From assembly GCF_000820705.1 (NCBI RefSeq), contig NZ_CCXI01000141.1, positions 1 through 64,000 of the forward strand: 64,000 nt of DNA, in the 5' to 3' direction. The stretch's first letter is position 1; each line of letters opens with the position of its first letter. Source of the DNA: Clostridium polynesiense. GTDB taxonomy: Bacteria; Bacillota; Clostridia; Clostridiales; Clostridiaceae. A program made the position numbers and the translations under genes. Below are positions 16,358-26,063 of this stretch, one piece after another. The notes beneath the pieces were generated by a model, which made no database searches, had not been told where the DNA came from, and worked only from the letters and a program-made list of their open reading frames with translations.

Positions 16358-17224
16358 ATGAGTAAAGTAGTGAAAAAGCCGTATATAATCAGAGAAAAGA
16401 TATTATTTATAATTTTGCTTCTGATAATTTCCGTTTTTAGATTTATTGAAATAAATTCTTCCAAAAGCATATTAAATAACCAACCCACTTCTATAACCCC
16501 TTCTTCTAACATCATTGAAAATTCAAATACTGCCGGCTCAAGGGAAGAAACTGCCGAACCCGTCCCTGAAAAACGTTTTAAAAACATCTATACTATAAAA
16601 CAGATACTTAATGAAAACTTAGATTATAAAGCCTTTCTTACCTTTGACGATGGTCCAAGCCGTAATACTGAAGAGATATTAAAAATATTAAAAAAATATA
16701 ATATAAAAGCAACCTTCTTTATAGTAGGTAAAGCTGCAGAAAATCAAAGGCATTTGGTTAAAAAAATTCATTCTCAGGGACATTCTATAGGAAACCACAG
16801 CTACAGCCACAATGTTCACTATAAAAGCTTTTCTCCGGAGAAATTTTTGGAGGATATAAATAAAAACGATATGCTTCTTAAGGATATACTGGGTAAGGAT
16901 TTTAAAACAAACTTAGTAAGATTTCCGGGAGGTTCTTTTAATCTGCCAAGTTACAAAAACAAATTAAAATCTGCAGGCTATGAAGATATTAATTGGAATG
17001 CCTCAAACGGAGACACTGCTTCTATAAGAGTTCCTACAGAAGTACTTTTAAATAATATATATACTGAAACAGAAGCTATAAATCGCAGGAAGCAAGGCCA
17101 CAGCCTTGTAATTTTGATGCATGACTTACCTACTAAGGAAACTACGGTAGAAACTCTTCCCAAAATAATAGAATATTTGAAAAATAAAGGATATGAATTT
17201 TGTATAATTAGTGAAAATAATTAA
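16358..17224 (+). CDS. Membrane-anchored polysaccharide (peptidoglycan) deacetylase, CE4 family
   Basis: 288 residues. A single N-terminal membrane helix (about 15-30) and a Ser/Asn-rich linker lead to a NodB domain: TFDDGPS (motif 1, catalytic Asp and metal Asp), HSIGNHSYSH (metal His pair), RFPGGS, INWNASNGD and LMHD. It should remove acetyl groups from N-acetylglucosamine or N-acetylmuramic acid outside the membrane, which raises lysozyme resistance or serves spore cortex formation. A GGAGAG site precedes the ATG. It stands alone. Confidence 0.9.
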   Translation: MSKVVKKPYIIREKILFIILLLIISVFRFIEINSSKSILNNQPTSITPSSNIIENSNTAGSREETAEPVPEKRFKNIYTIKQILNENLDYKAFLTFDDGPSRNTEEILKILKKYNIKATFFIVGKAAENQRHLVKKIHSQGHSIGNHSYSHNVHYKSFSPEKFLEDINKNDMLLKDILGKDFKTNLVRFPGGSFNLPSYKNKLKSAGYEDINWNASNGDTASIRVPTEVLLNNIYTETEAINRRKQGHSLVILMHDLPTKETTVETLPKIIEYLKNKGYEFCIISENN

Positions 17225-17250
17225 CTTTATGTATATTCTGTCTTATTATG

Positions 17251-17279
17251 TTGATTGGTTTACTGCTCAATGCTATAAT
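17251..17279 (+). promoter_or_regulatory. Sigma-A type promoter of the glucose PTS gene
   Basis: TTGATT (17251-17256), 17 bases, TATAAT (17274-17279). Transcription would start near 17286 and give a ~250-base leader. Confidence 0.7.
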
Positions 17280-17329
17280 TTCCATATAATTTTAGTACGG
17301 TTTAAAGTACTTAAATTACACGGGGAATT

Positions 17330-17452
17330 ATGTAACGACATTTTTATTTATGTAATTTAATATGTCGTCTTGTGTCAGGCATGAGGGAGATTTAAGGGGA
17401 AAGATAGCTATGTCTTTTTCTATATTTTTTTCTCATGTCTTTTATTTTTTTC
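17330..17452 (+). promoter_or_regulatory. Antitermination leader (GlcT/LicT-type RAT plus terminator) before the PTS gene
   Basis: A stem ACGACAT/ATGTCGT (17337-17370) is followed by TGTCAGGCATGAGG. The CAGGCATGAG end resembles the ribonucleic antiterminator of ptsG leaders. GGCATGAG (17378-17385) can instead pair with CTCATGTC (17432-17439), which is followed by TTTTATTTTTTT, a terminator. The overlap of the two structures is the classic BglG-family antitermination design. No antiterminator gene is in the window. Confidence 0.55.
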
Positions 17453-17533
17453 TGCTTTTGGGAATGATAAGCATATGTCATTTCTTAAAGTCATTAATAT
17501 AAAATTTAACTTAATAAATAAGGAGGTTTTAAC

Positions 17534-19573
17534 ATGGCATCATCACGTAAAGGATTTGGTATGCTTCAAAAAATCGGAAGATCCTTAATGCTGCCTGTTG
17601 CCCTTTTACCTGCTGCCGGGATACTTCTGGCCTTTGGTAATCTGTTTCAAAATGAAGCTTTTCTGGCAAAGGTACCAGCATTAAATGTATTTTGGTTTCA
17701 GCAGATTGCAAGGGTAATTGAACAGTCCGGAGGAATAATATTTGATAATCTTCCGCTTTTATTTGCTGTAGGAGTTGCGGTAGGCTTTGCTGAGGGTGAG
17801 GGAACCGCAGGACTTGCAGCTATTGTAGGATTTTTCATAATGAATGTAACTATGGGTCTGGTTGCCGGGGTTACCCCTGAGGTTATAAAGGGAAACCCAG
17901 CTTATGCCAGTGTGCTTGGAATACCTACCCTTCAAACCGGGGTATTCGGAGGTATCATCATAGGAGTTATTGCAGCTCTTTTATATAAAAGATTCTATAA
18001 TATTGAGCTCCCCTCTTATCTTGGATTTTTTGCTGGTAAGAGGTTCGTGCCAATAGTAACTGCCGGAGTTTCAGTGCTTATAGGCTTGGCTATGGTAGTT
18101 GTATGGCCTCCTATTCAGAATGCTCTCTTCGTCTTCTCAAGAAGTATGATAGATACTAACAGAACTATTGCAGCATTTATATTCGGAGTAATAGAAAGGT
18201 CCTTAATTCCTTTCGGGCTTCACCATATTTTCTATAATCCCTTCTGGTATCAGTTTGGAGAATATGTAAACAAAGCTGGAGAACTAATTTTAGGCGATCA
18301 AAAGATATTTTTTGCCCAGCTTAAGGACGGGGTTCCCTTTACTGCAGGTACCTTTATGACAGGAAAGTTTCCTTTTATGATGTTTGGTCTTCCTGCTGCA
18401 GCATTAGCTATGTATCATGAAGCAAAGCCTGAAAACAAAAAGATTGTAGGAGGACTTCTGGGTTCAGCAGCCTTAACCTCTTTTCTTACAGGAATTACTG
18501 AACCAATTGAGTTTTCCTTCCTATTTGTGGCTCCTGTATTATTTGCTATACATACAGTCTTCGCAGGTCTGTCTTTCATGATTATGCAGATATTAAATGT
18601 TAAGATAGGAATGACCTTTTCAGGAGGAGTGATAGACTATATCCTCTTTGGAGTGGTCCCTAACAGAACAGCCTGGTGGCTGGTTATTCCTGTAGGTCTT
18701 GTCTTTGCAGCGATTTACTATTTTGGATTCAGATTTGCCATAAGAAAGCTTAATTTGAAAACTCCAGGAAGAGAAGATGCCGCTGAAGGAACAAAATCAA
18801 ATAAATCTCAGAAAGGCTCTAGCATTGCAGTAAATATATTAAATGCCTTGGGAGGGGAAGAAAATATTAAAAATCTGGACGCTTGTATTACAAGGCTGAG
18901 AGTTACTGTAAACAATTCTAAAAATGTAGATAAAGAAGAGCTTAAGCGTTTAGGAGCTTCCGGAGTCCTTGAGGTTGGAAATAACATTCAGGCTATATTC
19001 GGCCCTAAATCAGACAATTTAAAAACCCAAATAAAAGAAGTTATGGCAGGAAATATTCCAAAGGAACCGATAGAAAGCCCTGAAGAGGAAGCCGATGCTG
19101 TTTTAAGTGGTGTTCCGGAAAAAATAGCACTACCCTTAAGTGGTAAGATAATTGATTTATCAGAAGTTCCTGATGAGGTATTTTCTCAAAAGATGATGGG
19201 CGACGGCTTTGCTGTAAATCCTGAGGAGGGATTAGTGGTTTCTCCGGTAAACGGAAGGATAACCACCTTATTCCCAACCAAGCATGCAATAGGAATAACC
19301 TCAGATACCGGATTAGAACTGCTGATTCATATAGGAATGGATACCGTCAATTTAAAAGGCGAAGGCTTCCAGGCTCTGGTATCTCAGGATGATGCAGTGG
19401 AGGTGGGTCAGCCTCTTATGAAATTTGATATAGGTTTACTCTCATCCAAGGTTCCTTCTGTTATTACACCAGTGGTATTTACAAACCTTTCAGAAAATCA
19501 GATTTTAGATATAAAGTTTGGTAGTACCGGTAAAGCCGGTGATGTAGGCTTTATAGAAGTTAAAAATAAATAG
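17534..19573 (+). CDS. ptsG: Glucose-family PTS transporter, fused IICBA
   Basis: 679 residues in the order IIC (about 1-405, many membrane helices; GVIERSLIPFGLHHIFYNPFW and TGITEPIEFSFLF are signatures), IIB (about 430-510; phosphocysteine Cys451 in NLDACITRLRV) and IIA (about 535-679; phospho-His599 in LIHIGMDTV). It imports a hexose, probably glucose, and phosphorylates it. N-acetylglucosamine transporters share this architecture, so the sugar is inferred from the IIC blocks and the ptsG-like leader. AAGGAGG lies before the ATG. It is monocistronic. Confidence 0.88.
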   Translation: MASSRKGFGMLQKIGRSLMLPVALLPAAGILLAFGNLFQNEAFLAKVPALNVFWFQQIARVIEQSGGIIFDNLPLLFAVGVAVGFAEGEGTAGLAAIVGFFIMNVTMGLVAGVTPEVIKGNPAYASVLGIPTLQTGVFGGIIIGVIAALLYKRFYNIELPSYLGFFAGKRFVPIVTAGVSVLIGLAMVVVWPPIQNALFVFSRSMIDTNRTIAAFIFGVIERSLIPFGLHHIFYNPFWYQFGEYVNKAGELILGDQKIFFAQLKDGVPFTAGTFMTGKFPFMMFGLPAAALAMYHEAKPENKKIVGGLLGSAALTSFLTGITEPIEFSFLFVAPVLFAIHTVFAGLSFMIMQILNVKIGMTFSGGVIDYILFGVVPNRTAWWLVIPVGLVFAAIYYFGFRFAIRKLNLKTPGREDAAEGTKSNKSQKGSSIAVNILNALGGEENIKNLDACITRLRVTVNNSKNVDKEELKRLGASGVLEVGNNIQAIFGPKSDNLKTQIKEVMAGNIPKEPIESPEEEADAVLSGVPEKIALPLSGKIIDLSEVPDEVFSQKMMGDGFAVNPEEGLVVSPVNGRITTLFPTKHAIGITSDTGLELLIHIGMDTVNLKGEGFQALVSQDDAVEVGQPLMKFDIGLLSSKVPSVITPVVFTNLSENQILDIKFGSTGKAGDVGFIEVKNK

Positions 19574-19594
19574 TTTTAGTTAAATTCTTTATAT

Positions 19595-19643
19595 TAAAAA
19601 CGTCAAGAATGTCCCGTGTATGACACGTGACATTCTTGACGTT
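19595..19643 (-). terminator. Long hairpin terminator shared by map and ptsG
   Basis: AACGTCAAGAATGTC pairs over 15 bp with GACATTCTTGACGTT. After one mismatch five more pairs (CGTGT/ACACG) leave a 3-base loop. The reverse strand ends in TTTTT, so it suits map; the forward tail is weaker. The CAAGAATGTC and CACGTGAC parts echo the dispersed repeat, of which this may be a relic. Confidence 0.75.
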
Positions 19644-19667
19644 CTTCATATTAAAATATAATATTTT

Positions 19668-20422
<755 letters not shown>

Positions 20423-20687
20423 TTACTGAATTTATTTATTGATTTTGATTATATCTATTGAGTTTATGCTGTGATTGTATTAATTAATTATATAGTTTAC
20501 AAAAAATTATTTTACTTAATTAGCGCTCAACACTCTATATAACAGCACTTGTGCTTCTACTTATCTATATTATCACTTTATAGTATTTCTCTCAACCTAA
20601 CAAAATTTTCATATATTAATGTATAATTTTTTGTTTTTTACCCATTACTATTAGTATATAAATCATACGACTTAAGGAGGACTATAA

Positions 20688-21161
20688 ATGAAAAACCTAT
20701 TATCTTTAGCATTGGTAATTTTGTTGTCTTTAGGAGCAGCTGGCTGTACCTGTGGCAGCAGTAATCAAGGCAACACAAATACCGGTGGCAATCAGGGAAA
20801 TACTTCAGGAAATCAAGGAACCACTACATCAGGAAACTATAAGGACGGAACCTATACCGGAAAAGGCGACCCTTGGGAATTCGGTTCTGAAGAAGCTGTA
20901 GTAGAAGTTAAAAACGGCAAAATAGCCTCAATAAACTTAAAAAGACTAGATAAAAATGGAACTGAGGTTAATTATGAAGATTGGAAAGGCCAAGAGGTAA
21001 ACGGAAAGGTTTATCCAAATTTAAAACAATATAGAATAGATATGGCAAATAAAATGATAGAAAAACAAAGCTCTGAAGCAGATACTATCTCCGGTGCTAC
21101 AGTGAGCACAAAAAACTGGAAGGTAGCTGTAGACCGCGCTCTTCAGCAGGCTAAAAAATAG
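20688..21161 (+). CDS. Lipoprotein with covalent-FMN-binding domain
   Basis: 157 residues. A signal ends in GAAGCTCG (lipobox), followed by a Gly/Asn/Thr-rich linker of ~35 residues, then an FMN_bind domain. ADTISGATVST contains the DxxSGAT signature where ApbE attaches FMN to the last Thr. KDGTYTGKG at the domain start is also typical. Such proteins move electrons at the outer face of the membrane. No ApbE or redox partner gene is next to it. AAGGAGG precedes the ATG; the gene is divergent from map. Confidence 0.85.
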   Translation: MKNLLSLALVILLSLGAAGCTCGSSNQGNTNTGGNQGNTSGNQGTTTSGNYKDGTYTGKGDPWEFGSEEAVVEVKNGKIASINLKRLDKNGTEVNYEDWKGQEVNGKVYPNLKQYRIDMANKMIEKQSSEADTISGATVSTKNWKVAVDRALQQAKK

Positions 21162-21224
21162 TCTCTGCTTATAAATAACAACCAATAAAACATGATTTCT
21201 ATAACCGTATATTAAATTATAATT

Positions 21225-21268
21225 AAAAGGCCATGAGAAAGAATAACTTCTTATCTTATGGCCTTTAA
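21225..21268 (+). terminator. Hairpin terminator between convergent genes
   Basis: AAAGGCCATGAGAAAGAA and TTCTTATCTTATGGCCTTT pair with small bulges around TAAC. Short T runs lie on both sides, so it can serve the lipoprotein gene and, more weakly, the gene on the reverse strand. Confidence 0.65.
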
Positions 21269-21410
21269 CTCATATATTTTTTATATTAAAATCCTAGTTT
21301 AAATCTTTAATAGTCTTTTTTCAGCTTGAGACTTTCTTTTTATCTTGATTCTGAAGGCAAAATATACTGCAAGAAGCAGAGCCGTTATTCTTTGATCATA
21401 GCTTTTTTAA

Positions 21411-22061
21411 TCACTCAATGGACTGAATATTTGAATTACAAAGCTCATCTAATTTAATCAATATATTTCTGTACTTTTTGTCTATGAAACTATTGTCATA
21501 CAGTTCCTTATAGCTCACCTTTTCTATATCCCATGCTAATATCTCTGTATAATGACTTACATACAGCTTTTTTACAAAGCTTTTATAGCCTTCAATAAGC
21601 CTTTTTTCATAATCCTCTTCTGCATATTCATGTTTATTTTGCAGGGTTATGTGATTTATAGTTTCAATGATTCCAAAGAGCTGATAGATGTAGCTTAATT
21701 CCTCTAACTCATAGCTGTGGCTTAATGCTGCTATAACTGCTGAGTACCTTTTGTTCAGAGGTATTAAGATCTTGTATACCTCCCCGCCGCTTTCATATTT
21801 ATTCATTGTCCTTATGCTTTGATAAAGAGCTGTGCATATATCCAGCCTTATTATATTGGCATATTCGCAGAGCTTCTTATGCTGAAACATTTTTTCATAT
21901 TTTATGTTTTCATATAATATTTTCTTTTGTTCAGCAAGGTTTATTTTGGTGTTTTTCATGGTTATTATCCATGTGCAGTAAGCTCCTAAAAGGGATCCTA
22001 TAATAATAGCTCCTGCAGATATGAAGGTATTCAATATTGGAGCAGGCATATTTTTAAACAA
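21411..22061 (-). CDS. Single-helix membrane-anchored protein, unknown
   Basis: About 216 residues. One membrane helix near the N-terminus (FISAGAIIIGSLLGAYCTWII) is followed by a long, mostly helical cytoplasmic part rich in Lys, Tyr and Glu. I recognise no family motif. Start choice is uncertain: TTG at 22061 has AAAGGAG eight bases upstream, whereas ATG at 22049 sits 13 bases from the nearest purine-rich site, and a TTG at 22094 lacks one. It stands alone. Confidence 0.5.
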   Translation of the reverse strand: MFKNMPAPILNTFISAGAIIIGSLLGAYCTWIITMKNTKINLAEQKKILYENIKYEKMFQHKKLCEYANIIRLDICTALYQSIRTMNKYESGGEVYKILIPLNKRYSAVIAALSHSYELEELSYIYQLFGIIETINHITLQNKHEYAEEDYEKRLIEGYKSFVKKLYVSHYTEILAWDIEKVSYKELYDNSFIDKKYRNILIKLDELCNSNIQSIE

Positions 22062-22200
22062 TCCTCCCTCTCCTTTCAAGGTTATACTAATCAAAGTAAA
22101 ATTATTTTATCAATAAGAGGGAGTAATTATTCTTAAATTATATTATCTGCTCTGCTAAGATAATTTCATAAACACAACTAATCGGAGGATTATTATTAAA

Positions 22201-23388
22201 TTATATTATCCTTGCAAACTTTAACTTACCTACCTGCAGCACATCCTGGGAGTTTAATTGGGATTTATCTGAAGCCTTTTCACCATTTATCTTAACTCCA
22301 CCCTGTTTTATAAGCCTCTTTGCTTCACTTTTACTAGGAGCAAAGCCTATTTCAACTATTATGGAGGCTAAATCCTTAGAGGTATCTGCATGAAACTCTT
22401 CTATATTTTCAGGAAGAGCTTTTCTTTGAAATATATTTTTAAAGTTTTCTTCTGCTTGCTCAGCCTCTTCTCTGCTGTGATATAGTGTTACAAGCTCTTT
22501 GGCTAAAAGCATTTTAATGTTCCTTGGATTTTCTCCATTATCCAGCCTGCTCTTTATAGCTTCTACTTCATCAGGGTGAATGTCTGTAGCTAATTCGAAG
22601 TATTTTATCATCAGCTCATCAGGTATGGACATGGCTTTTCCATATATATCCTGAGCGCTTTCCATTATACCGATGTAATTTCCAAGGCTTTTGCTCATTT
22701 TTTCTTTGCCGTCCAATCCTTCTAAAAGAGGCATGAATATTGCCACCTGAGGTTCTTTTTCAAAGTCCTTCTGCATAGTTCTTCCCATCAAAATGTTAAA
22801 CCTCTGATCTGTTCCTCCAAGCTCAATGTCTGCTTCAACGGCTAATGAGTCATAAGCCTGCATAAGAGGGTAAAAGAATTCGTGTATTCCTATGCTTAAA
22901 TTATTCTCAAATCTGTTTTTAAAATCTTCCCTCTCCAGCATCCTTGCTACTGTGTATTTAGAAGTTAATTCTATTATGTCCCTGAAGTTTAAAGTCTCAA
23001 GCCACTCACTGTTAAATCTTACCTCAGTTTTACTTAAGTCTAAAATTCTGAATATCTGCTCTTCATAGGTCTTAGCATTGATAAGCACCTGTTCCTTTGT
23101 AAGCTGCTTTCTTGCTTTGGATTTACCCGTTGGATCTCCTATCATTCCGGTAAAGTCCCCGATTATTATAACCGCTCTATGACCTAAGTCCTGAAGCTGC
23201 TTGATTTTTCTCAGTACTACAGCATGGCCTAAATGTATATCCGGCGCTGAAGGATCTAAGCCAAGCTTTACTGTTAAAGGTTTATTTTCTTCCACAGATT
23301 TATGAAGTTTCTTTTTAAGATCCTCCAGGCTTATTATCTCATCTGCTCCTTTTCCTATAATCTTAATTTGCTCTTCCACTGATTTCAT
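22201..23388 (-). CDS. tyrS: Tyrosyl-tRNA synthetase
   Basis: 395 residues. Class I signatures are clear: PSAPDIHLGHAVVLRK (HIGH type, here HLGH), KMSKSLGN (KMSKS), and QAYDSLAVEADIELGGTDQRFNILMGR, which binds the tyrosine. The C-terminus has an S4-type RNA-binding domain (EAKRLIKQGGVKINGEKAS). It attaches tyrosine to tRNA-Tyr. Expression is governed by the Tyr T-box directly upstream, so it should rise when tRNA-Tyr is uncharged. Confidence 0.96.
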   Translation of the reverse strand: MKSVEEQIKIIGKGADEIISLEDLKKKLHKSVEENKPLTVKLGLDPSAPDIHLGHAVVLRKIKQLQDLGHRAVIIIGDFTGMIGDPTGKSKARKQLTKEQVLINAKTYEEQIFRILDLSKTEVRFNSEWLETLNFRDIIELTSKYTVARMLEREDFKNRFENNLSIGIHEFFYPLMQAYDSLAVEADIELGGTDQRFNILMGRTMQKDFEKEPQVAIFMPLLEGLDGKEKMSKSLGNYIGIMESAQDIYGKAMSIPDELMIKYFELATDIHPDEVEAIKSRLDNGENPRNIKMLLAKELVTLYHSREEAEQAEENFKNIFQRKALPENIEEFHADTSKDLASIIVEIGFAPSKSEAKRLIKQGGVKINGEKASDKSQLNSQDVLQVGKLKFARII

Positions 23389-23429
23389 TTATACTTCCTC
23401 CTTAGAAACTTAATTTTATTTAATAAATC

Positions 23430-23733
23430 AAAAAAGCCCTCATCCTCTGGCATAAAAGCCAGAGGACGAGAGCATATAATCCCGTGTTACCACCTCAATT
23501 TATTGATGCTTCGCAGCACCAACCTCTTCAAGTACGATGCTTACGCATGATACTCTAGCATTATAAGGGATGCAGGGAACCCATAGCAGCCTACTTGTCT
23601 TAAAGACTTTTGGTACTTCACTCGAAGCTGTATTCAAAACATTCTCTTTTCTTCCTTTCACCAGCCGGAAGCTCTCTGTAAAAGATAAATATTTCTACTC
23701 TTTCTTGTCATCGTGTTTAACTTTATTAGATTA
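23430..23733 (-). promoter_or_regulatory. T-box leader of tyrS, Tyr specifier
   Basis: The T-box sequence AGGTGGTAACACGGG is at 23481-23495 (reverse strand). The terminator CCTCTGGC/GCCAGAGG with a T-rich tail is at 23430-23473. In stem I the specifier loop reads GAATACAGC, giving the Tyr codon TAC at 23630-23632 followed by the usual A. Uncharged tRNA-Tyr should favour the antiterminator. Confidence 0.93.
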
Positions 23734-23739
23734 TTTATG

Positions 23740-23768
23740 ATTATAGAACCCTATTTCCATTCTGTCAA
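23740..23768 (-). promoter_or_regulatory. Consensus sigma-A promoter of the tyrS leader
   Basis: On the reverse strand TTGACA (23763-23768), 17 bases, TATAAT (23740-23745). Transcription would begin near 23733, the start of the T-box leader. Confidence 0.88.
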
Positions 23769-23844
23769 CCTGATTTTTCGAAATTTTTATCAAATGAAAC
23801 TTTTAAAAACACTCATTCTATAGTAATATCTACAAAATCCTCGC

Positions 23845-25260
23845 CTAGTCTTCAAATATATCAACAACTTGTCCATCTACTTCTCCTAAGTCTAAACCCA
23901 GGAGTTTTGCAAAGGTAGGACCTTCATCTACTATACACATGTCCTCAATATGTACTCCTTGTTTTACTCCTTTTCCCGCAGCTATAAACACAGTTCTATA
24001 ATCCTCTTTGTCAGGATCAAAGCCATGCATGCCGACGTAGTATTCAGAATCATAAGGATCGAAATCATTAAGATCAACCTTCTCCACCACCTGAGGTCTA
24101 TTCCAGTGATAGCTGAAATAATATCCTATTTTTGCTTCCACCATGAATTCAAAATCACCAGTAACCCTTTTATTCTTTAATTCTTCCTTAGTATAAATCT
24201 TTTCCACCCCTGAGCTTTTATCTTGGATTAAAGCTTCTATTATTTTCACAACCTTTTCTCTGGCTTCATCATCCTGAGAGTCTTTTAAAAATATCTGGGC
24301 AGATCCGTCGCAGTGGCTGCAGTAAGCTCTCCATGCAGTAATTTCATCTTTAGAATTCACCTCTATAAGTCCCGCTTCCCTAAAGGCCGAATTTAAAGAT
24401 ATTCTGTGGTCTACATCTATAAAGGCATGATCCCCCAGTACAACAAAGGTAGATTTATCATATATTCCAGCCTGCCTCGCAGCTTCTATAATCTCACCTA
24501 TAGCCTTATCAGTATCTATTAATGACTGCTTTACATAGTTATGAAAGGCTCCATACTTGTGCCTCCAGTGATCAACATCAGTAAGGTGAACCATCATTAA
24601 GTTTGGCTTTTTTCTTTTTATCATATATTTAGCTGCTTTAACAGTAAAAGTATTTAAATAAGGCTGCTTTTTCCCCTTAAGAACCTTTCCGTATAAAGCT
24701 GCAGCCTCTAACGCAAACTTAGGTGTTCCGTACTTCAAAATCAAAGGTACCTGGCTTTCTCCTTCTTTAATGGGCCATATTTCAGGAATGTTATATTGTA
24801 TATTTGCCCCTGCCATAACAGGCCAGAAAAGGGAGCCTACTTTAAAACCTTTCTTTACTGCCAGATCATAAAGCTTAACGCTTTTATTATCCCTGCAGTA
24901 CCAGTTCCATTCCGGTGATTTTATTCCAGGCTGAAACTTTTCGTTATTATAAACCCCATGCTTATCGGGATAATTCCCTGTAATAATACTGGAATGGCAG
25001 GCGTAGGTAACGGAGGGATAAATGCTCTTAACCTTTTCAGAATACGCACCTTCAGAGATTAACTTTTTTATATTAGGCAGCTCATTCAGCATTTCCAAAT
25101 CTCTGCTGTGAAATCCATCTAAGGAAATTATTATAAGATGCTCTGTTAATGCTTCCTTTAACGCCTTCTTATTCTTTATATCTTTATTAATTTTATATGC
25201 TGCTCCTGCGGCCACTGCTGCTCCTGCCGCCGCTGCAAGAACCTTTTTTCTATCCGACAT
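23845..25260 (-). CDS. Membrane-anchored type I phosphodiesterase / nucleotide pyrophosphatase (alkaline-phosphatase superfamily)
   Basis: 471 residues. An Ala-rich N-terminal helix (AAAAGAAVAAGAAY) may anchor it. The catalytic domain has the first metal Asp in IISLDGF, nucleophile Thr in YPSVTYACHSS, metal ligands in HLTDVDHWRHKYG, VVLGDHAFIDV and YYVGMHGF. This is the layout of ENPP-type enzymes, which split phosphodiester or pyrophosphate bonds of nucleotides or lipids. The true substrate cannot be told from sequence. It is separated from tyrS by the T-box leader and promoter, and from the gene upstream of it (25453-25851) by a repeat copy. Confidence 0.82.
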   Translation of the reverse strand: MSDRKKVLAAAAGAAVAAGAAYKINKDIKNKKALKEALTEHLIIISLDGFHSRDLEMLNELPNIKKLISEGAYSEKVKSIYPSVTYACHSSIITGNYPDKHGVYNNEKFQPGIKSPEWNWYCRDNKSVKLYDLAVKKGFKVGSLFWPVMAGANIQYNIPEIWPIKEGESQVPLILKYGTPKFALEAAALYGKVLKGKKQPYLNTFTVKAAKYMIKRKKPNLMMVHLTDVDHWRHKYGAFHNYVKQSLIDTDKAIGEIIEAARQAGIYDKSTFVVLGDHAFIDVDHRISLNSAFREAGLIEVNSKDEITAWRAYCSHCDGSAQIFLKDSQDDEAREKVVKIIEALIQDKSSGVEKIYTKEELKNKRVTGDFEFMVEAKIGYYFSYHWNRPQVVEKVDLNDFDPYDSEYYVGMHGFDPDKEDYRTVFIAAGKGVKQGVHIEDMCIVDEGPTFAKLLGLDLGEVDGQVVDIFED

Positions 25261-25302
25261 ATATTCACCTCAAAATTATTATTTAAATAAAATTATAAAT
25301 AT

Positions 25303-25329
25303 GGTGCCAGGCACCTGACAAGTGACAAA
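25303..25329. repeat. Dispersed palindromic repeat, copy 5
   Basis: GGTGCCAGGCACCTGACAAG followed by TGACAAA, in the opposite orientation to copies 3, 4, 6 and 7. It lies upstream of the phosphodiesterase gene. Confidence 0.85.
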
Positions 25330-25425
25330 TTATTAAATTAATAATAATTACATATTCATTATATAATTAAATTTATTAAATAGCATTCCAAATAATGGTG
25401 TGGTTAAGAAGAATACAGCATAAAA

Positions 25426-25454
25426 TAAAAACCGTCCTTTGCAGGACAGCTTTT
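25426..25454 (-). terminator. Intrinsic terminator overlapping the stop codon of the four-helix protein
   Basis: The reverse strand reads AAAAGCTGTCC, TGCAAA, GGACGGTTTTT and then ATTTT: an 11-bp stem including two G-U pairs. The TAA stop codon sits at the stem base. Confidence 0.8.
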
Positions 25455-25851
25455 ATGCAGATAGAACCGTATCCATTATTTTAATTGTTGGATAGCCTAT
25501 ACAAACACTATACACATGGAAGCAGGCAAATAATACAAGCATCACTATTAAGGCCATCTGAACAGCTTTAAAAGCTCCCTGCCGGTTTTCCGGTTTCACA
25601 AAGAGGCAGGAAAAAGCCAGTGCCGCCATAGTCAGCCATGCAAAATATCCTGAAATGCTTCCTGCACCGGCAAGATAATATCCATGTATAAAGCCGGTTA
25701 TAAGAGCCAGTATTCCAGTAATCTTATGAACTTCCTTCATAACCTTGACGGTTTTTTCTTTGCCGATAATTTTAAAGATATAATAGGATACAGATATCAT
25801 AGCAAAAAGAAATGAAGCTGCCCCCAAGATTTTCAAAAGAGTCAGTGACAT
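25453..25851 (-). CDS. Four-helix membrane protein with conserved-looking histidines
   Basis: 132 residues with four membrane helices. VHKITGILALITGFIHGYYL places two His residues about one helix-length apart, and FACFHVYSV adds another in the last helix. That spacing is reminiscent of cytochrome b-like or ferric-reductase-like heme proteins. No other heme or electron-transfer gene is nearby, so this is only a resemblance. It is monocistronic. Confidence 0.5.
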   Translation of the reverse strand: MSLTLLKILGAASFLFAMISVSYYIFKIIGKEKTVKVMKEVHKITGILALITGFIHGYYLAGAGSISGYFAWLTMAALAFSCLFVKPENRQGAFKAVQMALIVMLVLFACFHVYSVCIGYPTIKIMDTVLSA

Positions 25852-25990
25852 ATACCCTCCTAAAAATAATATTGATATTAATTATATATTCAGGCATGTC
25901 CAATTTAATTCTTGAAGCATAAAAAATATAAAGGTTATAAAGCTTATCTCAATAAAGCTCTATAACCCCTAATTAATAGGTAAATTACCA

Positions 25991-26048
25991 TTCAAGGTTG
26001 TAACCTTTAATTAATAAGTGAACTATTATAAAAGGTAACAGCCTTGAA
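25991..26048. repeat. Imperfect long inverted repeat after the hydrolase
   Basis: TTCAAGGTTGTAACCTTT and AAAGGTAACAGCCTTGAA match at 16 of 18 positions around a 22-base AT-rich spacer. It lies just downstream of the hydrolase stop codon and could protect the 3' end, but it lacks a U-tract. Confidence 0.6.
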
Positions 26049-26063
26049 TTAATATATAAATCA

